Positions 25,641-34,294 are shown, numbered from the stretch's first letter. The stretch is DNA of 36,208 nucleotides from an uncultured Eggerthellaceae bacterium (GCA_944320405.1 CALUHI010000041.1:1-36208), one strand, 5' to 3'. Made by a program: numbers and translations. The notes: generated from the letters alone by a model not told the origin.

Positions 25641-27305
25641 ATGAAGATCATCAAGCGCAGCGGCACCGAGGTCCCCTTCGACATCGAGAAGATCGTGCAT
25701 GCCATTGAGGGCGCCAACAACGAGGCCGAGCCCGGCGACCGTCTGACCGACGATCAGATCGCCTTGGCAGCGCACAGCGTTGAGTGGCTGTGCGAGCGTG
25801 CCGGCCACACCGTGTCGGTGGAAGAGATCCAGGACATGGTGGAAAACCAGATCATGGCTGCCGGCCGCTACGACGTGGCGCGCCGCTACATCATCTACCG
25901 CTACGTGCAAAGCCTCAAGCGCACGGCTAACACCACCGACGATCGCATCCTCTCGCTCATCGAGTGCAACAACGAGGAAGTGAAGCAGGAGAACTCCAAC
26001 AAGAACCCCACCGTCAACTCGGTGCAGCGCGACTACATGGCGGGCGAGGTTTCCAAGGACCTCACCATGCGCATGCTGCTGCCGCAAGACATCGTGAAGG
26101 CCCACGAGGAAGGCGCCATCCACTTCCACGACGCCGACTACTTCGCCCAGCACATGCACAACTGCGACCTGGTGAACCTGGAGGACATGCTGCAGAACGG
26201 CACCGTCATTTCCGGCACGCTCATCGAGCGCCCGCACAGCTTCTCCACGGCATGCAACATCGCCACGCAGATCATCGCACAGGTGGCCAGCTGCCAGTAC
26301 GGCGGCCAGTCCATCTCGCTGACGCATCTGGCGCCGTTTGTCGAGGTCAGCCGTCAGAAGATTCGCCGCCAGGTGTTCGCCGAGGTCAACGAGCTTGGTC
26401 TGGAGGCCCCGGTCGAGAAGATCAACAAGGTGGTTGAAGAGCGCCTGCGCGACGAGATCCGCCGCGGCGTTCAGACCATCCAATACCAGGTGGTTACGCT
26501 GATGACCACCAACGGCCAGGCGCCGTTTGTCACCGTGTTCATGTATCTGGGCGAGGCGCGCAGCGAAGCCGAGCGCCACGACCTGGCCATGATCATCGAG
26601 GAAGTGCTGCGCCAGCGCTACGAGGGCGTGAAGAACGAGGAAGGCGTGTGGATCACGCCGGCGTTCCCGAAGCTCATCTACGTGCTGGAAGAGGACAACA
26701 TCCACGAAGACTCTGAGTACTTCTACCTGACCAAGATGGCCGCCAAGTGCACCGCCAAGCGCATGGTGCCCGACTACATCTCCGAGAAGAAGATGCGCGA
26801 GCTGAAGCTGTCCAAGGGCGAAGAGCCCGGCAATGGCGACTGCTACACCTGCATGGGCTGCCGCAGCTTCCTGACACCCGACCGCTCTGGCAACGGCTAC
26901 GACAACGTGGCCAACGCGGGCAACTACGAACCCGGCAAGCCGAAGTACTACGGCCGCTTCAACCAGGGCGTGGTCACCATCAACCTGGTGGATGTGGCGT
27001 GCTCGTCCAAGGGCAACGTCGAGGAGTTCTGGAAGATCTTCGACGAGCGTCTGGAGCTGTGCCACCGCGCGCTTCTGTGCCGTCACAACCGCCTGAAGGG
27101 CACGCTGTCCGACGCGGCGCCGATCCTGTGGCAGTACGGTGCGCTGGCGCGCCTGAAGAAGGGCGAGACCATCGACAAGCTGCTCTACGGCGGCTACTCC
27201 ACCATCAGCCTGGGGTATGCCGGCCTGTACGAGTGCGTGAAGTACATGACGGGCAAAAGCCACACCGACCCCGAGGCCACGCCGTTCGCCATGGCGGTCA
27301 TGTAG
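25641..27305 (+). CDS. nrdD: Anaerobic ribonucleoside-triphosphate reductase NrdD, N-terminal part (ends at in-frame TAG)
   Basis: 554 codons, ATG behind GGAGAG. Residues 1 to ~95 are an ATP-cone allosteric domain (KIIKRSGTEVPFDIEKI). The catalytic barrel follows with the family's conserved segments NPTVNSVQRDYMAGE, HFHDADYF, MHNCDLVNLEDML, ACNIATQII and SLTHLAPFV. YTCMGCRSFLTPD carries an active-site cysteine region. The frame stops at TAG 27303-27305 just after FAMAVM, and homology resumes two codons later with MNDKCAEWKAE in the same frame, so one codon (Gln or Lys in relatives) has become amber. Without readthrough the product lacks the glycyl-radical domain. Substrate: ribonucleoside triphosphates, with formate as the likely reductant. 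Confidence 0.9.
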   Translation: MKIIKRSGTEVPFDIEKIVHAIEGANNEAEPGDRLTDDQIALAAHSVEWLCERAGHTVSVEEIQDMVENQIMAAGRYDVARRYIIYRYVQSLKRTANTTDDRILSLIECNNEEVKQENSNKNPTVNSVQRDYMAGEVSKDLTMRMLLPQDIVKAHEEGAIHFHDADYFAQHMHNCDLVNLEDMLQNGTVISGTLIERPHSFSTACNIATQIIAQVASCQYGGQSISLTHLAPFVEVSRQKIRRQVFAEVNELGLEAPVEKINKVVEERLRDEIRRGVQTIQYQVVTLMTTNGQAPFVTVFMYLGEARSEAERHDLAMIIEEVLRQRYEGVKNEEGVWITPAFPKLIYVLEEDNIHEDSEYFYLTKMAAKCTAKRMVPDYISEKKMRELKLSKGEEPGNGDCYTCMGCRSFLTPDRSGNGYDNVANAGNYEPGKPKYYGRFNQGVVTINLVDVACSSKGNVEEFWKIFDERLELCHRALLCRHNRLKGTLSDAAPILWQYGALARLKKGETIDKLLYGGYSTISLGYAGLYECVKYMTGKSHTDPEATPFAMAVM

Positions 27306-27308
27306 CGC

Positions 27309-27863
27309 ATGAACGACAAGTGCGCCGAGTGGAAGGCCGAAAGCGACATCGACTTCTCGCTGTACGGCACGCCGCTGGAGTCCACCACCTACAAGTTCGC
27401 GAAGTGCCTGCAGCGCCGCTTTGGCGTGATCCCGGGCATCACCGACAAGGGCTATATCACCAACAGCTACCACGTGCACGTGTCCGAGGAGATCGACGCA
27501 TTCACCAAGCTGAAGTTCGAAAGCGCGTTCCAGCAGCTTTCGCCCGGCGGCGCCATCAGCTACGTTGAGGTGCCCGACATGCAGGACAACCTGCAGGCGG
27601 TCATCCGCGTGCTGCAGTACATCTACGACAACATCATGTACGCCGAGCTGAACACTAAGAGCGACTACTGCCAGGCGTGCGGCTTCGACGGCGAGATCCA
27701 GATCGTGGAAGACGACGGCAAGCTGGTGTGGGAGTGCCCCAAGTGCGGCAACCGCGATCAGGACAAGCTGAACGTGGCCCGTCGCACCTGCGGCTACATC
27801 GGCACCCAGTTCTGGAACCAGGGCCGCACCGAAGAGATCCGCGACAGGGTCCTTCACCTGTAG
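27309..27863 (+). CDS. nrdD: NrdD C-terminal part with glycyl-radical and zinc sites
   Basis: 184 codons from ATG 27309, only 3 bases after the interrupting TAG and in the same frame as the N-terminal part, so restarting ribosomes could make it. No separate ribosome-binding site is visible. It contains the end of the catalytic barrel (DIDFSLYGTPLESTTYKFA), the four-cysteine zinc site (CQACG ... CPKCG) and the glycyl-radical loop RRTCGYIG with its glycine intact. Together the two parts make 740 codons, a full-length NrdD. The fragment is free of further stops or frameshifts, so either the nonsense change is recent, it is tolerated, or it is a sequencing error. Confidence 0.85.
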   Translation: MNDKCAEWKAESDIDFSLYGTPLESTTYKFAKCLQRRFGVIPGITDKGYITNSYHVHVSEEIDAFTKLKFESAFQQLSPGGAISYVEVPDMQDNLQAVIRVLQYIYDNIMYAELNTKSDYCQACGFDGEIQIVEDDGKLVWECPKCGNRDQDKLNVARRTCGYIGTQFWNQGRTEEIRDRVLHL

Positions 27864-27869
27864 GGTATG

Positions 27870-27897
27870 GTTCCGCCGGCCTGCCGGCCGGCGGAAC
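27870..27897 (+). terminator. TGCC-loop hairpin directly after nrdD
   Basis: Perfect 12-bp stem (GTTCCGCCGGCC paired with GGCCGGCGGAAC) with loop TGCC, six bases after the TAG stop and without a T-run. Same design as at 20463 and 30581. Confidence 0.65.
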
Positions 27898-27907
27898 TGC
27901 TCGTCCG

Positions 27908-28016
27908 CTGAGAGGGCCTGAGGCACCCCGCCTTCGCACGATCCCGAAGACTTGCGTACCGAAGTACGCTTCGCCTTCGCGATCCCGCGAATTCGGGGCA
28001 CCTCAGGCCCTCTCAG
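27908..28016. repeat. Long palindromic repeat, copy B
   Basis: A 109-base palindrome with perfect 16-bp outer arms CTGAGAGGGCCTGAGG and CCTCAGGCCCTCTCAG, and the inner hairpin GCGTAC-CGAA-GTACGC. Compared with copy A (20503-20603), the outer stem has G-to-C on the left and C-to-G on the right at paired positions, keeping the pairing. It separates nrdD from nrdG. Confidence 0.9.
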
Positions 28017-28047
28017 CTGCTTATGCTCAATCTGACCGACAAAAGGG

Positions 28048-28076
28048 TTTCGCGCGACGTTGGCTCGCGATATGAT
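28048..28076 (+). promoter_or_regulatory. Weak promoter candidate for nrdG
   Basis: TTTCGC (28048-28053), 17 bases, TATGAT (28071-28076). The -10 is good and the -35 poor. With two strong hairpins after nrdD, nrdG may need its own promoter. Confidence 0.35.
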
Positions 28077-28124
28077 GCGGCAAAGGGAAACCGGCGCGGC
28101 GCTGGGGTTCGGAAGGGGAGCCGC

Positions 28125-28673
28125 ATGAACTATTCCGAGATCAAGTATTGCGACATCGCCAACGGCGAGGGCGTGCGCACCACGCTGTTCGTTTCCGGGT
28201 GCCGCCGGCACTGCCCGGGATGCTTCAACGAGGAAGCGCAGGATTTCGCAGCAGGGGAGCCGTTCACTCCCGAGGTCGAGGAGCGCATCCTGGAGAGCTT
28301 GGAGCCCGACTACATCGACGGACTCACGCTGCTTGGCGGCGAGCCGATGGAACCCGAGAACCAGGAGGGCCTCGTTGGGTTTGTCGAACGCGTGAAGGAA
28401 CGTTTCCCCGAAAAGGGCATTTGGTGCTTCACGGGGTATGTGCTGGAGGATCTTTTGGAGGACGGTAGGAAGCGCACAGATGCCACCGAGCGCCTGCTTG
28501 CCTGCATCGACATCCTGGTTGATGGCCCGTTTTTGGAAGACCAACACGACATCACGCTGCGTTTCATGGGGTCTTCCAACCAGCGCATCATCGATATCCC
28601 CGCAACGCGTGAAGCGGGTGAAATCCGCCTGTGGCAAGACGATCCGTCGTTTGCCACGCACACGATGGAGTAA
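28125..28673 (+). CDS. nrdG: Anaerobic ribonucleoside-triphosphate reductase activating protein
   Basis: 182 residues from ATG 28125 (GGGGAG upstream); an in-frame start at 28023 would run through the end of the repeat region. Radical-SAM enzyme that sets the glycyl radical on NrdD. The [4Fe-4S] ligands are in VSGCRRHCPGCFNEEAQ (C-x3-C-x2-C), and TLLGGEPMEPENQ is the SAM-contact motif. Length is typical for the short NrdG type. It follows its substrate gene after 261 bases containing a hairpin and palindrome copy B. Confidence 0.95.
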   Translation: MNYSEIKYCDIANGEGVRTTLFVSGCRRHCPGCFNEEAQDFAAGEPFTPEVEERILESLEPDYIDGLTLLGGEPMEPENQEGLVGFVERVKERFPEKGIWCFTGYVLEDLLEDGRKRTDATERLLACIDILVDGPFLEDQHDITLRFMGSSNQRIIDIPATREAGEIRLWQDDPSFATHTME

Positions 28674-28722
28674 AGAAGGCCTTGCCTCTTTTCGCCATTT
28701 CGTGAAGCGCCCTGAAACGCCC

Positions 28723-28751
28723 TTGCATTTAGGAGCGCTTCGCACTAGAAT
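28723..28751 (+). promoter_or_regulatory. Promoter of rpsB-tsf
   Basis: TTGCAT (28723-28728), a 17-base spacer, TAGAAT (28746-28751). Predicted transcript start near 28758 gives a leader of about 110 bases. A CTGCGG/CCGCAG stem lies within the leader, a possible place for ribosomal-protein feedback, though no known leader motif was recognised. Confidence 0.75.
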
Positions 28752-28866
28752 GCACGAGTTTCTATATTTCACATGCTTGCGTGACCCGCGCCGCTAGTGG
28801 CCACCGGAAAAAGGCTGCGGATGTCGGGGATGACCGCAGGCAGAGGACTAACGAATGGAGAGAAGA

Positions 28867-29652
28867 ATGACCAAAATCGGCATTCAGACGCTGCTTGACG
28901 CAGGCGCCCACTTCGGCCATCAGACGCGCCGTTGGAACCCCAAGATGAAGCCCTACATTTTCGGTAGCCGTGGCGACATCTACATCATCGACCTGAAGAA
29001 GACGCTGCTGGGCCTCGACGAGGCTTACACCTTCGTGTCCGAGACCGCTCGCAAGGGCGGCACCATCCTGTTCGTTGGCACCAAGAAGCAGGCTCAGGAG
29101 CCCGTTTCCGAGGCTGCCAACCGCTGCGGCATGCCCTACGTCAACGCTCGTTGGCTCGGCGGCATGCTGACCAACTTCGTGACCATCCGCACCCGTGTGA
29201 ACCGCATGGAGGAGCTGGAGGTCATGGAGACCGACGGCCGCATGGCTCTGCTGCCGAAGAAGGAGCAGATCCTGCTGCGCAAGGAGCTTGGCAAGCTGCA
29301 GACCAACCTCAACGGCATCCGCAACATGAAGCGCACCCCCGACGCCGTGTTCGTGATCGACACGAACCGCGAGGAGATCGCTATCAAGGAGGCCCGTCGT
29401 CTGAACATCCCCGTCGTGGGCACGCTGGACACCAACTGCGATCCCGACGACGTCGAGTACGGCATCCCCGCCAACGACGACGCCATCCGCTCGGTCCGTC
29501 TGCTGGCCGACTTCGTGGCTGACGCCGTGATCGCCGGCACCGGCGCTCCGGTGACCGCTGCCGAGATGGGTGCCGAGGCTCCCGCCGAGGCCGAGGCTGC
29601 TGCTCCTGCCGAGGAAGCTGCCGCCGAGCAGGCCGCTCCGGCTGCTGAGTAA
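28867..29652 (+). CDS. rpsB: 30S ribosomal protein S2
   Basis: 261 residues from ATG 28867, preceded by GGAGAGA; an ATG four codons earlier lacks such a site. The S2 signatures are complete: LLDAGAHFGHQTRRWNPKM, the segment RWLGGMLTNF, and the later PDAVFVIDTNREEIAIKEARRL and GIPANDDAIRSVRLL. The final ~30 residues are an Ala/Glu-rich tail (AEAEAAAPAEEAAAEQ), frequent in high-GC actinobacteria and probably disordered. Followed by tsf, the usual partner. Confidence 0.97.
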   Translation: MTKIGIQTLLDAGAHFGHQTRRWNPKMKPYIFGSRGDIYIIDLKKTLLGLDEAYTFVSETARKGGTILFVGTKKQAQEPVSEAANRCGMPYVNARWLGGMLTNFVTIRTRVNRMEELEVMETDGRMALLPKKEQILLRKELGKLQTNLNGIRNMKRTPDAVFVIDTNREEIAIKEARRLNIPVVGTLDTNCDPDDVEYGIPANDDAIRSVRLLADFVADAVIAGTGAPVTAAEMGAEAPAEAEAAAPAEEAAAEQAAPAAE

Positions 29653-29668
29653 CCTACGTTAGGCAAAA

Positions 29669-29692
29669 CGGCCGCGCTTCCGGGCGCGGCCG
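29669..29692 (+). terminator. Hairpin between rpsB and tsf
   Basis: CGGCCGCGC (29669-29677) pairs with GCGCGGCCG (29684-29692), loop TTCCGG, followed by a few T residues (AAGTTTCG). It may weaken readthrough into tsf rather than end the operon. Confidence 0.5.
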
Positions 29693-29716
29693 AAGTTTCG
29701 AGAAAGGAAACACCAG

Positions 29717-30580
<864 letters not shown>

Positions 30581-30606
30581 TTTCGACGGCCTGCCGGCCG
30601 TCGAAA
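30581..30606 (+). terminator. TGCC-loop hairpin directly after tsf
   Basis: Perfect 11-bp stem (TTTCGACGGCC paired with GGCCGTCGAAA) with loop TGCC, beginning at the base after the TAG stop. No T-run. Third instance of this design in the window. Confidence 0.65.
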
Positions 30607-30650
30607 CGGGCCGGCGCTGCGCGAACACGATGCACGCCTTCTAGACGTTC

Positions 30651-30692
30651 AAGGCCCCTTGGGCGGACCAAAGTCCAGCCCAAGGGGCCTTT
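30651..30692 (+). terminator. Intrinsic terminator of rpsB-tsf
   Basis: AAGGCCCCTTGGGC pairs with GCCCAAGGGGCCTT, continued inward by GGAC/GTCC, and ends in TTTCTCGTCT. It is the strongest intrinsic terminator in the window. Confidence 0.88.
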
Positions 30693-30756
30693 CTCGTCTA
30701 TAAGGCGCACCTCGTGCCCGCTCGCTCGCTTATGCTCAACCTACGGTAAAAAATAG

Positions 30757-30806
30757 TTGCGCCTTGCGGCGCAAAAAAAAACGACCCCTCATTCGAGGCG
30801 TCGTTT
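30757..30806 (-). terminator. Tandem terminators for the minus-strand nfu operon
   Basis: Read on the minus strand, a first hairpin (30777-30806, AAAACGA...TCGTTTT arms with inner GCCTC/GAGGGG pairing) is followed by a long T-run. A second one (TTGCGCC-GCAA-GGCGCAA, 30757-30774) is followed by CTATTTTTT. Both face the end of the Cys-rich protein gene. Confidence 0.82.
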
Positions 30807-30820
30807 TGTCTCCGCCTGAA

Positions 30821-30849
30821 TGAGAAAAAGAGACAGTCCCTTTTTCTCA
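30821..30849. repeat. GGGGAC-family short palindrome
   Basis: TGAGAAAAAG (30821-30830) and CTTTTTCTCA (30840-30849) are perfect inverted arms around AGACAGTCC. It abuts the 3' end of the minus-strand Cys-rich gene. Same family as 9762-9790. Confidence 0.75.
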
Positions 30850-30850
30850 T

Positions 30851-31147
30851 TTACAGCAGGAAGCGGTTGGGGTTGCCTTGGCGGGCTGGGGCATCGCTGG
30901 TGCGGTCGCTTACTTTGGGGCCGTTTACCAGGAAGAACTCGCAGAAGCGGCAGATCTCCTTCACGGCGGCGTCGTAATCGCGCTCGGGGTTCAGCAGGAT
31001 GCTGAAATCGTCTTCCACCTTGTGGGTGGGGCGGACGCATGCGGCGAAATTACAGTCGGCGGGGCAGGGCTCGCCGGGGATGTTGTGCGGGCAGCGCGAC
31101 TGCATCTCGTCGTCGCAGCCTCGCAGCTCCCAGCAATGCTTGGTCAT
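30851..31147 (-). CDS. Small Cys-rich protein of unknown function (CWE motif)
   Basis: 98 residues from ATG 31147, with a weak GCAGG site. Ten cysteines, most in the first 40 residues: HCWELRGC, SRCPHN, EPCPADCNFAAC, then CRFCEFFLVNG. The CWE-x3-C opening recurs in small anaerobe proteins that I cannot name with certainty. The spacing suggests two metal or Fe-S sites. It is co-transcribed with the nfu-like gene 15 bases upstream, so a link to Fe-S cluster handling is plausible, though inferred. The last residues carry no recognisable domain. Confidence 0.7.
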   Translation of the reverse strand: MTKHCWELRGCDDEMQSRCPHNIPGEPCPADCNFAACVRPTHKVEDDFSILLNPERDYDAAVKEICRFCEFFLVNGPKVSDRTSDAPARQGNPNRFLL

Positions 31148-31162
31148 GTCGCCTGCGCCCTC

Positions 31163-31402
31163 TTACATCTCGATATCGGCGGGAACCACGCTGACGACGC
31201 CGGGGACGCGCTCCTTCAGGATGCGCTCGACGCCGTGCGCGAGCGTCAGCTGCGACATCGGGCAGCCTTTGCAAGCGCCCTGCAGCTCAACCTTCACCAC
31301 GCCGTCTTCCGTGACATCAACCAGCTGGACATCGCCGCCGTCGGCCTGCAGGCTCGGTCGGATGAGCTCGAGAACCGCTGCGACATCGTTCTTGTCAACC
31401 AT
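31163..31402 (-). CDS. NifU C-terminal-domain (Nfu-type) Fe-S scaffold protein
   Basis: 79 residues from ATG 31402 behind AAGGAG. It is a stand-alone Nfu domain: LELIRPSLQADGGDVQLVDV, then the cluster-binding C-x2-C in GACKGCPMS (Cys44 and Cys47), then LERILKERVPGV-type helix. Such proteins hold and deliver [4Fe-4S] clusters. Useful for the many Fe-S enzymes of an anaerobe, such as NrdG and RACo in this window. The downstream Cys-rich gene is probably in the same transcript. Confidence 0.93.
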   Translation of the reverse strand: MVDKNDVAAVLELIRPSLQADGGDVQLVDVTEDGVVKVELQGACKGCPMSQLTLAHGVERILKERVPGVVSVVPADIEM

Positions 31403-31471
31403 TGTTCGCTCCTTCGTTTCGGGATTGAATTCCGGACGATTCTACCATACCCGCGACGGCGGGCAGAGGGG

Positions 31472-32992
31472 CTAGGCGAGCGGTTTCCAATCGCTGCCCA
31501 GGACCACCAAGATATTGGTGTCGAAGGTGTAGTAGTCGCCGCCGTTCACAACGCGTCCGTTGGCAAGGGAGGCCGCCACTTCTTCGGCTGCGGGCTCGTA
31601 AGCGGAGTCCTTGTAGATGATGAGGGTTTCGGTGTATGCGGGGGAATCCGTGTTGCCGGTTTCCACCACGTTGAAGCCGTCGGCTTGGAGCTGCTCGGAC
31701 ATCTGGGCCGCTGCGCCGGTGATGCCGGCACCGTTGCGGACGGTGATGGTGAAGCTGCCGTGGTCAACCGTGCCCTCATTGGCGTTGTCGGCCGCCTGCT
31801 CTTCGTTGCTCGGCTGGCTTCCGGCATCGATGCGCTCCATCAAGTCCGTCCAACTGTTTGCAGACGCCTGGAATACCGTCACGCCATCGCGCTGCGTTTC
31901 GCTTCCCGGAACGCGCTCGATGTCGACCTCGCCTGCCGCAATGCCGCTGAAGGCCTGCGCCATGTCAAGCGCTTGCTGGGAGGTAAGGTCGGTCGAAACA
32001 GTGCTCGAAACGCTGTCGATCATCGTGGCATCGGCTATGGCTCCCTGGCCGCCGACGAGCTTCTCAAGAATCGCAGCGATGACAGAGCACTGCACGCGAG
32101 CCTGTCCCGTTTTTCCGTCGGTGTAGTTGCAGGCGCGCAGCAGGGTGGCAATCTGCCCGGAGCCGATGGTCTGTTGTCCTGCGGGGATAAAGACATCGCC
32201 TGCGCGCGGGTCGTCGACTTCTTCGCTGAGATTCAGCGTTATTCCGCCCAGCGTGTCGATCATCTTGCCGATGTTTTCGACGTCGGTTTTCGCGTAGTGA
32301 GCGATGTCGACGCCTGCGAAGCGGGAAACCGCGGAGATGAGAGTGGCGTCATCGACGGCAGCGGCATCGCGGAGCCTTCCGTACTGCCCATCGCCGTAAG
32401 AAAGGCGAAGGTTGGCAGGAAGCGAAATCAAGGTGACTTTTTTAGAATCCCGATTCGCTTGCGCCAAAACGTAGACATCCGGTCCGTCTTCGTTTAGATA
32501 CCCTTGTGCTGCTCCCAGTTCGGCGGCGAGCAAGGTGTAGGTTGTCGCTTGGCCGTCTGCGGGGGCTACCAAAGCCTGCTGGGCGTTCGAATCGCCTAGC
32601 GACATACGCCCGCTCACCGACGAGAAAAACACCGTCAAGCCGACGGCGACGGCTACGCCGATCGCCACAAGCACGCAGACGGCAATAAGCAGCACGCGTT
32701 TCAGGCGGCTTTTCCGCTGGATTTCGCGCGTGTATTCCCGTCTGCCAGCACGTCGCGAGTACGCCCGCGCGCTTTCTGCGGTCGTGGAGCGGGGCATGAG
32801 CGTGCCCACTTGCCCATGTGCGGCCTTGCGCGCCTTGCGCGTGCTGGAGAACTTTACCGATTCGGCGTTCATGTGACGGGCGCTTGGCCTGCCCGCACGC
32901 GGGCCGCGAGGGCCCACCATCGACGAACGCACCTGGTCGGATGTGCGCTTCACTCGACGCGACGACGAGACGTCCCTTCGGCGCTGAACCAT
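31472..32992 (-). CDS. LytR-CpsA-Psr family protein with LytR_C domain, degenerate LCP active site
   Basis: 506 residues, ATG 18 bases after the murA stop. Residues 1-97 are basic and cytoplasmic, a membrane helix spans ~99-123, and the rest is extracellular. The LCP fold is recognisable (DVYVLAQANRDSKKVTLISLPANL, DTLGGITLNLSEEV, the G-x-Q-T block). Near the C-terminus is a LytR_C domain (FTITVRNGAGITGAAAQMSEQLQADGF). LCP enzymes attach wall polymers to peptidoglycan. Here the usual SIPRD reads SLPAN, and the Asp/Arg residues of the early and late motifs are not where expected. It may have lost ligase activity or work differently. Confidence 0.82.
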   Translation of the reverse strand: MVQRRRDVSSSRRVKRTSDQVRSSMVGPRGPRAGRPSARHMNAESVKFSSTRKARKAAHGQVGTLMPRSTTAESARAYSRRAGRREYTREIQRKSRLKRVLLIAVCVLVAIGVAVAVGLTVFFSSVSGRMSLGDSNAQQALVAPADGQATTYTLLAAELGAAQGYLNEDGPDVYVLAQANRDSKKVTLISLPANLRLSYGDGQYGRLRDAAAVDDATLISAVSRFAGVDIAHYAKTDVENIGKMIDTLGGITLNLSEEVDDPRAGDVFIPAGQQTIGSGQIATLLRACNYTDGKTGQARVQCSVIAAILEKLVGGQGAIADATMIDSVSSTVSTDLTSQQALDMAQAFSGIAAGEVDIERVPGSETQRDGVTVFQASANSWTDLMERIDAGSQPSNEEQAADNANEGTVDHGSFTITVRNGAGITGAAAQMSEQLQADGFNVVETGNTDSPAYTETLIIYKDSAYEPAAEEVAASLANGRVVNGGDYYTFDTNILVVLGSDWKPLA

Positions 32993-33010
32993 ATCGCGAA
33001 CCCGCCCCCG

Positions 33011-34294
33011 CTAGTTGTCGATGCGGCGACGGTCGATGCGGGCGCCCAGCTGGCGGAGCTTGCCCACGTAGTCCTCGTAGCCGCGGTCGATGTGCTTGAG
33101 GTTGTGCACGCGCGTCTCGCCCTCGGCGACGACGCCCGCCAACACCAAAGCGGCGCCCGCGCGCAGGTCGGTGGACGACACGTCGGCTCCCTGCAGCGAG
33201 CTCACGCCCTCCACGAGCGCGTGATGGTCTTCGATGGTGATATTGGCACCCATGCGCGCCAGTTCGCTGGCGAACATGAAGCGGTTCTCAAATACGTTCT
33301 CGGTGATGACCGACGTCCCGTCTGCCAAGGCGGCAAGCAGCATGAATTGCGCCTGCAGGTCGGTGGGGAAGCCGGGGTGGGGAAGCGTTTGGATGTCGGT
33401 GGGCGCAAGCGGGCGCGTGCGCGACACGGTGATCCAATCCTCGCCGTGCTCCACGTCGCATCCCATGGCGGCCAGCTTCATCAGCGCCATGCGCAGGTAG
33501 CTGGGATCGATTCCGCGCACGGTCACAGGGCCGCCGGTGAGCGCGCCGCCTACCAGGAAGGTGCCCGCCTCGATGCGGTCTCCCACGGTGGTGTGCTCGC
33601 AGGGGTGCAGCTGGCTCGCGGAAACGCCCTCCACCTCGATGGTAGACGATCCGGCGCCGCGCACATGAGCGCCCATATCGTTGAGCATGCTCGCCAGATC
33701 CACGATCTCGGGTTCGCGCGCCGCGTTCTCGATGATGGTGGAGCCCTCTGCCACCACCGACGCCATCAGCATGTTTTCGGTGGCGCCTACGCTGGGGAAG
33801 TCGAGCACGATGTCGGCACCGTGAAGGCCCTCAGGCGTGGTCGCGTGAAGGAAGCCGTGCTTCACCTCGAAGTTGACGCCCAGTGCCTCCAGGCCCACCA
33901 GGTGCATGTCGATGGGGCGCGCGCCGATTTGGCAGCCGCCTGGCATGGCCACGCGCGCCTCACCGAAACGCCCGATCAGCGGGCCGAGCACCGAAATGCT
34001 CGCGCGCATCTTCGACACCAGTTCGTAAGGGGTCTCCCACTTGTCCACCGTGGTGGTGTCCACGATGAGCGTGCGGCTGTCGGCCGCGTCGCGCTCGACC
34101 GTGGCGCCCAAGCGGCGCATGACTTCCTCCATCACGGCGATGTCGGAGATGTGGGGGACGTTATGGATGATGGAGCGGCCTTGCCCCAAAAGCGCGGCGG
34201 GCATCAGCTTTAGCGCGGAGTTCTTCGCGCCCGACACCTGCACCTCGCCGGACAGCGAGCCGGTTCCTTCAACGATGATGATCTCTTCAGACAT
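33011..34294 (-). CDS. murA: UDP-N-acetylglucosamine 1-carboxyvinyltransferase
   Basis: 427 residues from ATG 34294 (GAAAGGG upstream), which gives the family's normal length and N-terminus. First committed step of peptidoglycan synthesis: transfer of enolpyruvate from PEP to UDP-GlcNAc. SGAKNSALKLMPAALL at the start binds substrate. The catalytic Cys121 is in PGGCQIGARPIDMH, so the enzyme should be fosfomycin-sensitive by this criterion. The later TEIVELDF-type segments are complete (GIDPSYLRMALMKLAAMG, PTDLQAQFM). Followed by the LCP gene in one transcript. Confidence 0.96.
   Translation of the reverse strand: MSEEIIIVEGTGSLSGEVQVSGAKNSALKLMPAALLGQGRSIIHNVPHISDIAVMEEVMRRLGATVERDAADSRTLIVDTTTVDKWETPYELVSKMRASISVLGPLIGRFGEARVAMPGGCQIGARPIDMHLVGLEALGVNFEVKHGFLHATTPEGLHGADIVLDFPSVGATENMLMASVVAEGSTIIENAAREPEIVDLASMLNDMGAHVRGAGSSTIEVEGVSASQLHPCEHTTVGDRIEAGTFLVGGALTGGPVTVRGIDPSYLRMALMKLAAMGCDVEHGEDWITVSRTRPLAPTDIQTLPHPGFPTDLQAQFMLLAALADGTSVITENVFENRFMFASELARMGANITIEDHHALVEGVSSLQGADVSSTDLRAGAALVLAGVVAEGETRVHNLKHIDRGYEDYVGKLRQLGARIDRRRIDN

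Noticed and set aside
27303-27305. Pyrrolysine as the meaning of the nrdD amber codon
   Set aside because: TAG ends over half the genes here, no PYLIS-like element or pyl gene is visible, and NrdD has no known pyrrolysine site. Kept only as an alternative in the finding.
30878-32497. 539-codon plus-strand frame opposite nfu and the LCP gene
   Set aside because: Antisense to recognised proteins and starting within the Cys-rich gene; no domain. Similar for 32810-34213 (opposite murA) and 23782-25173 (opposite the MFS gene).
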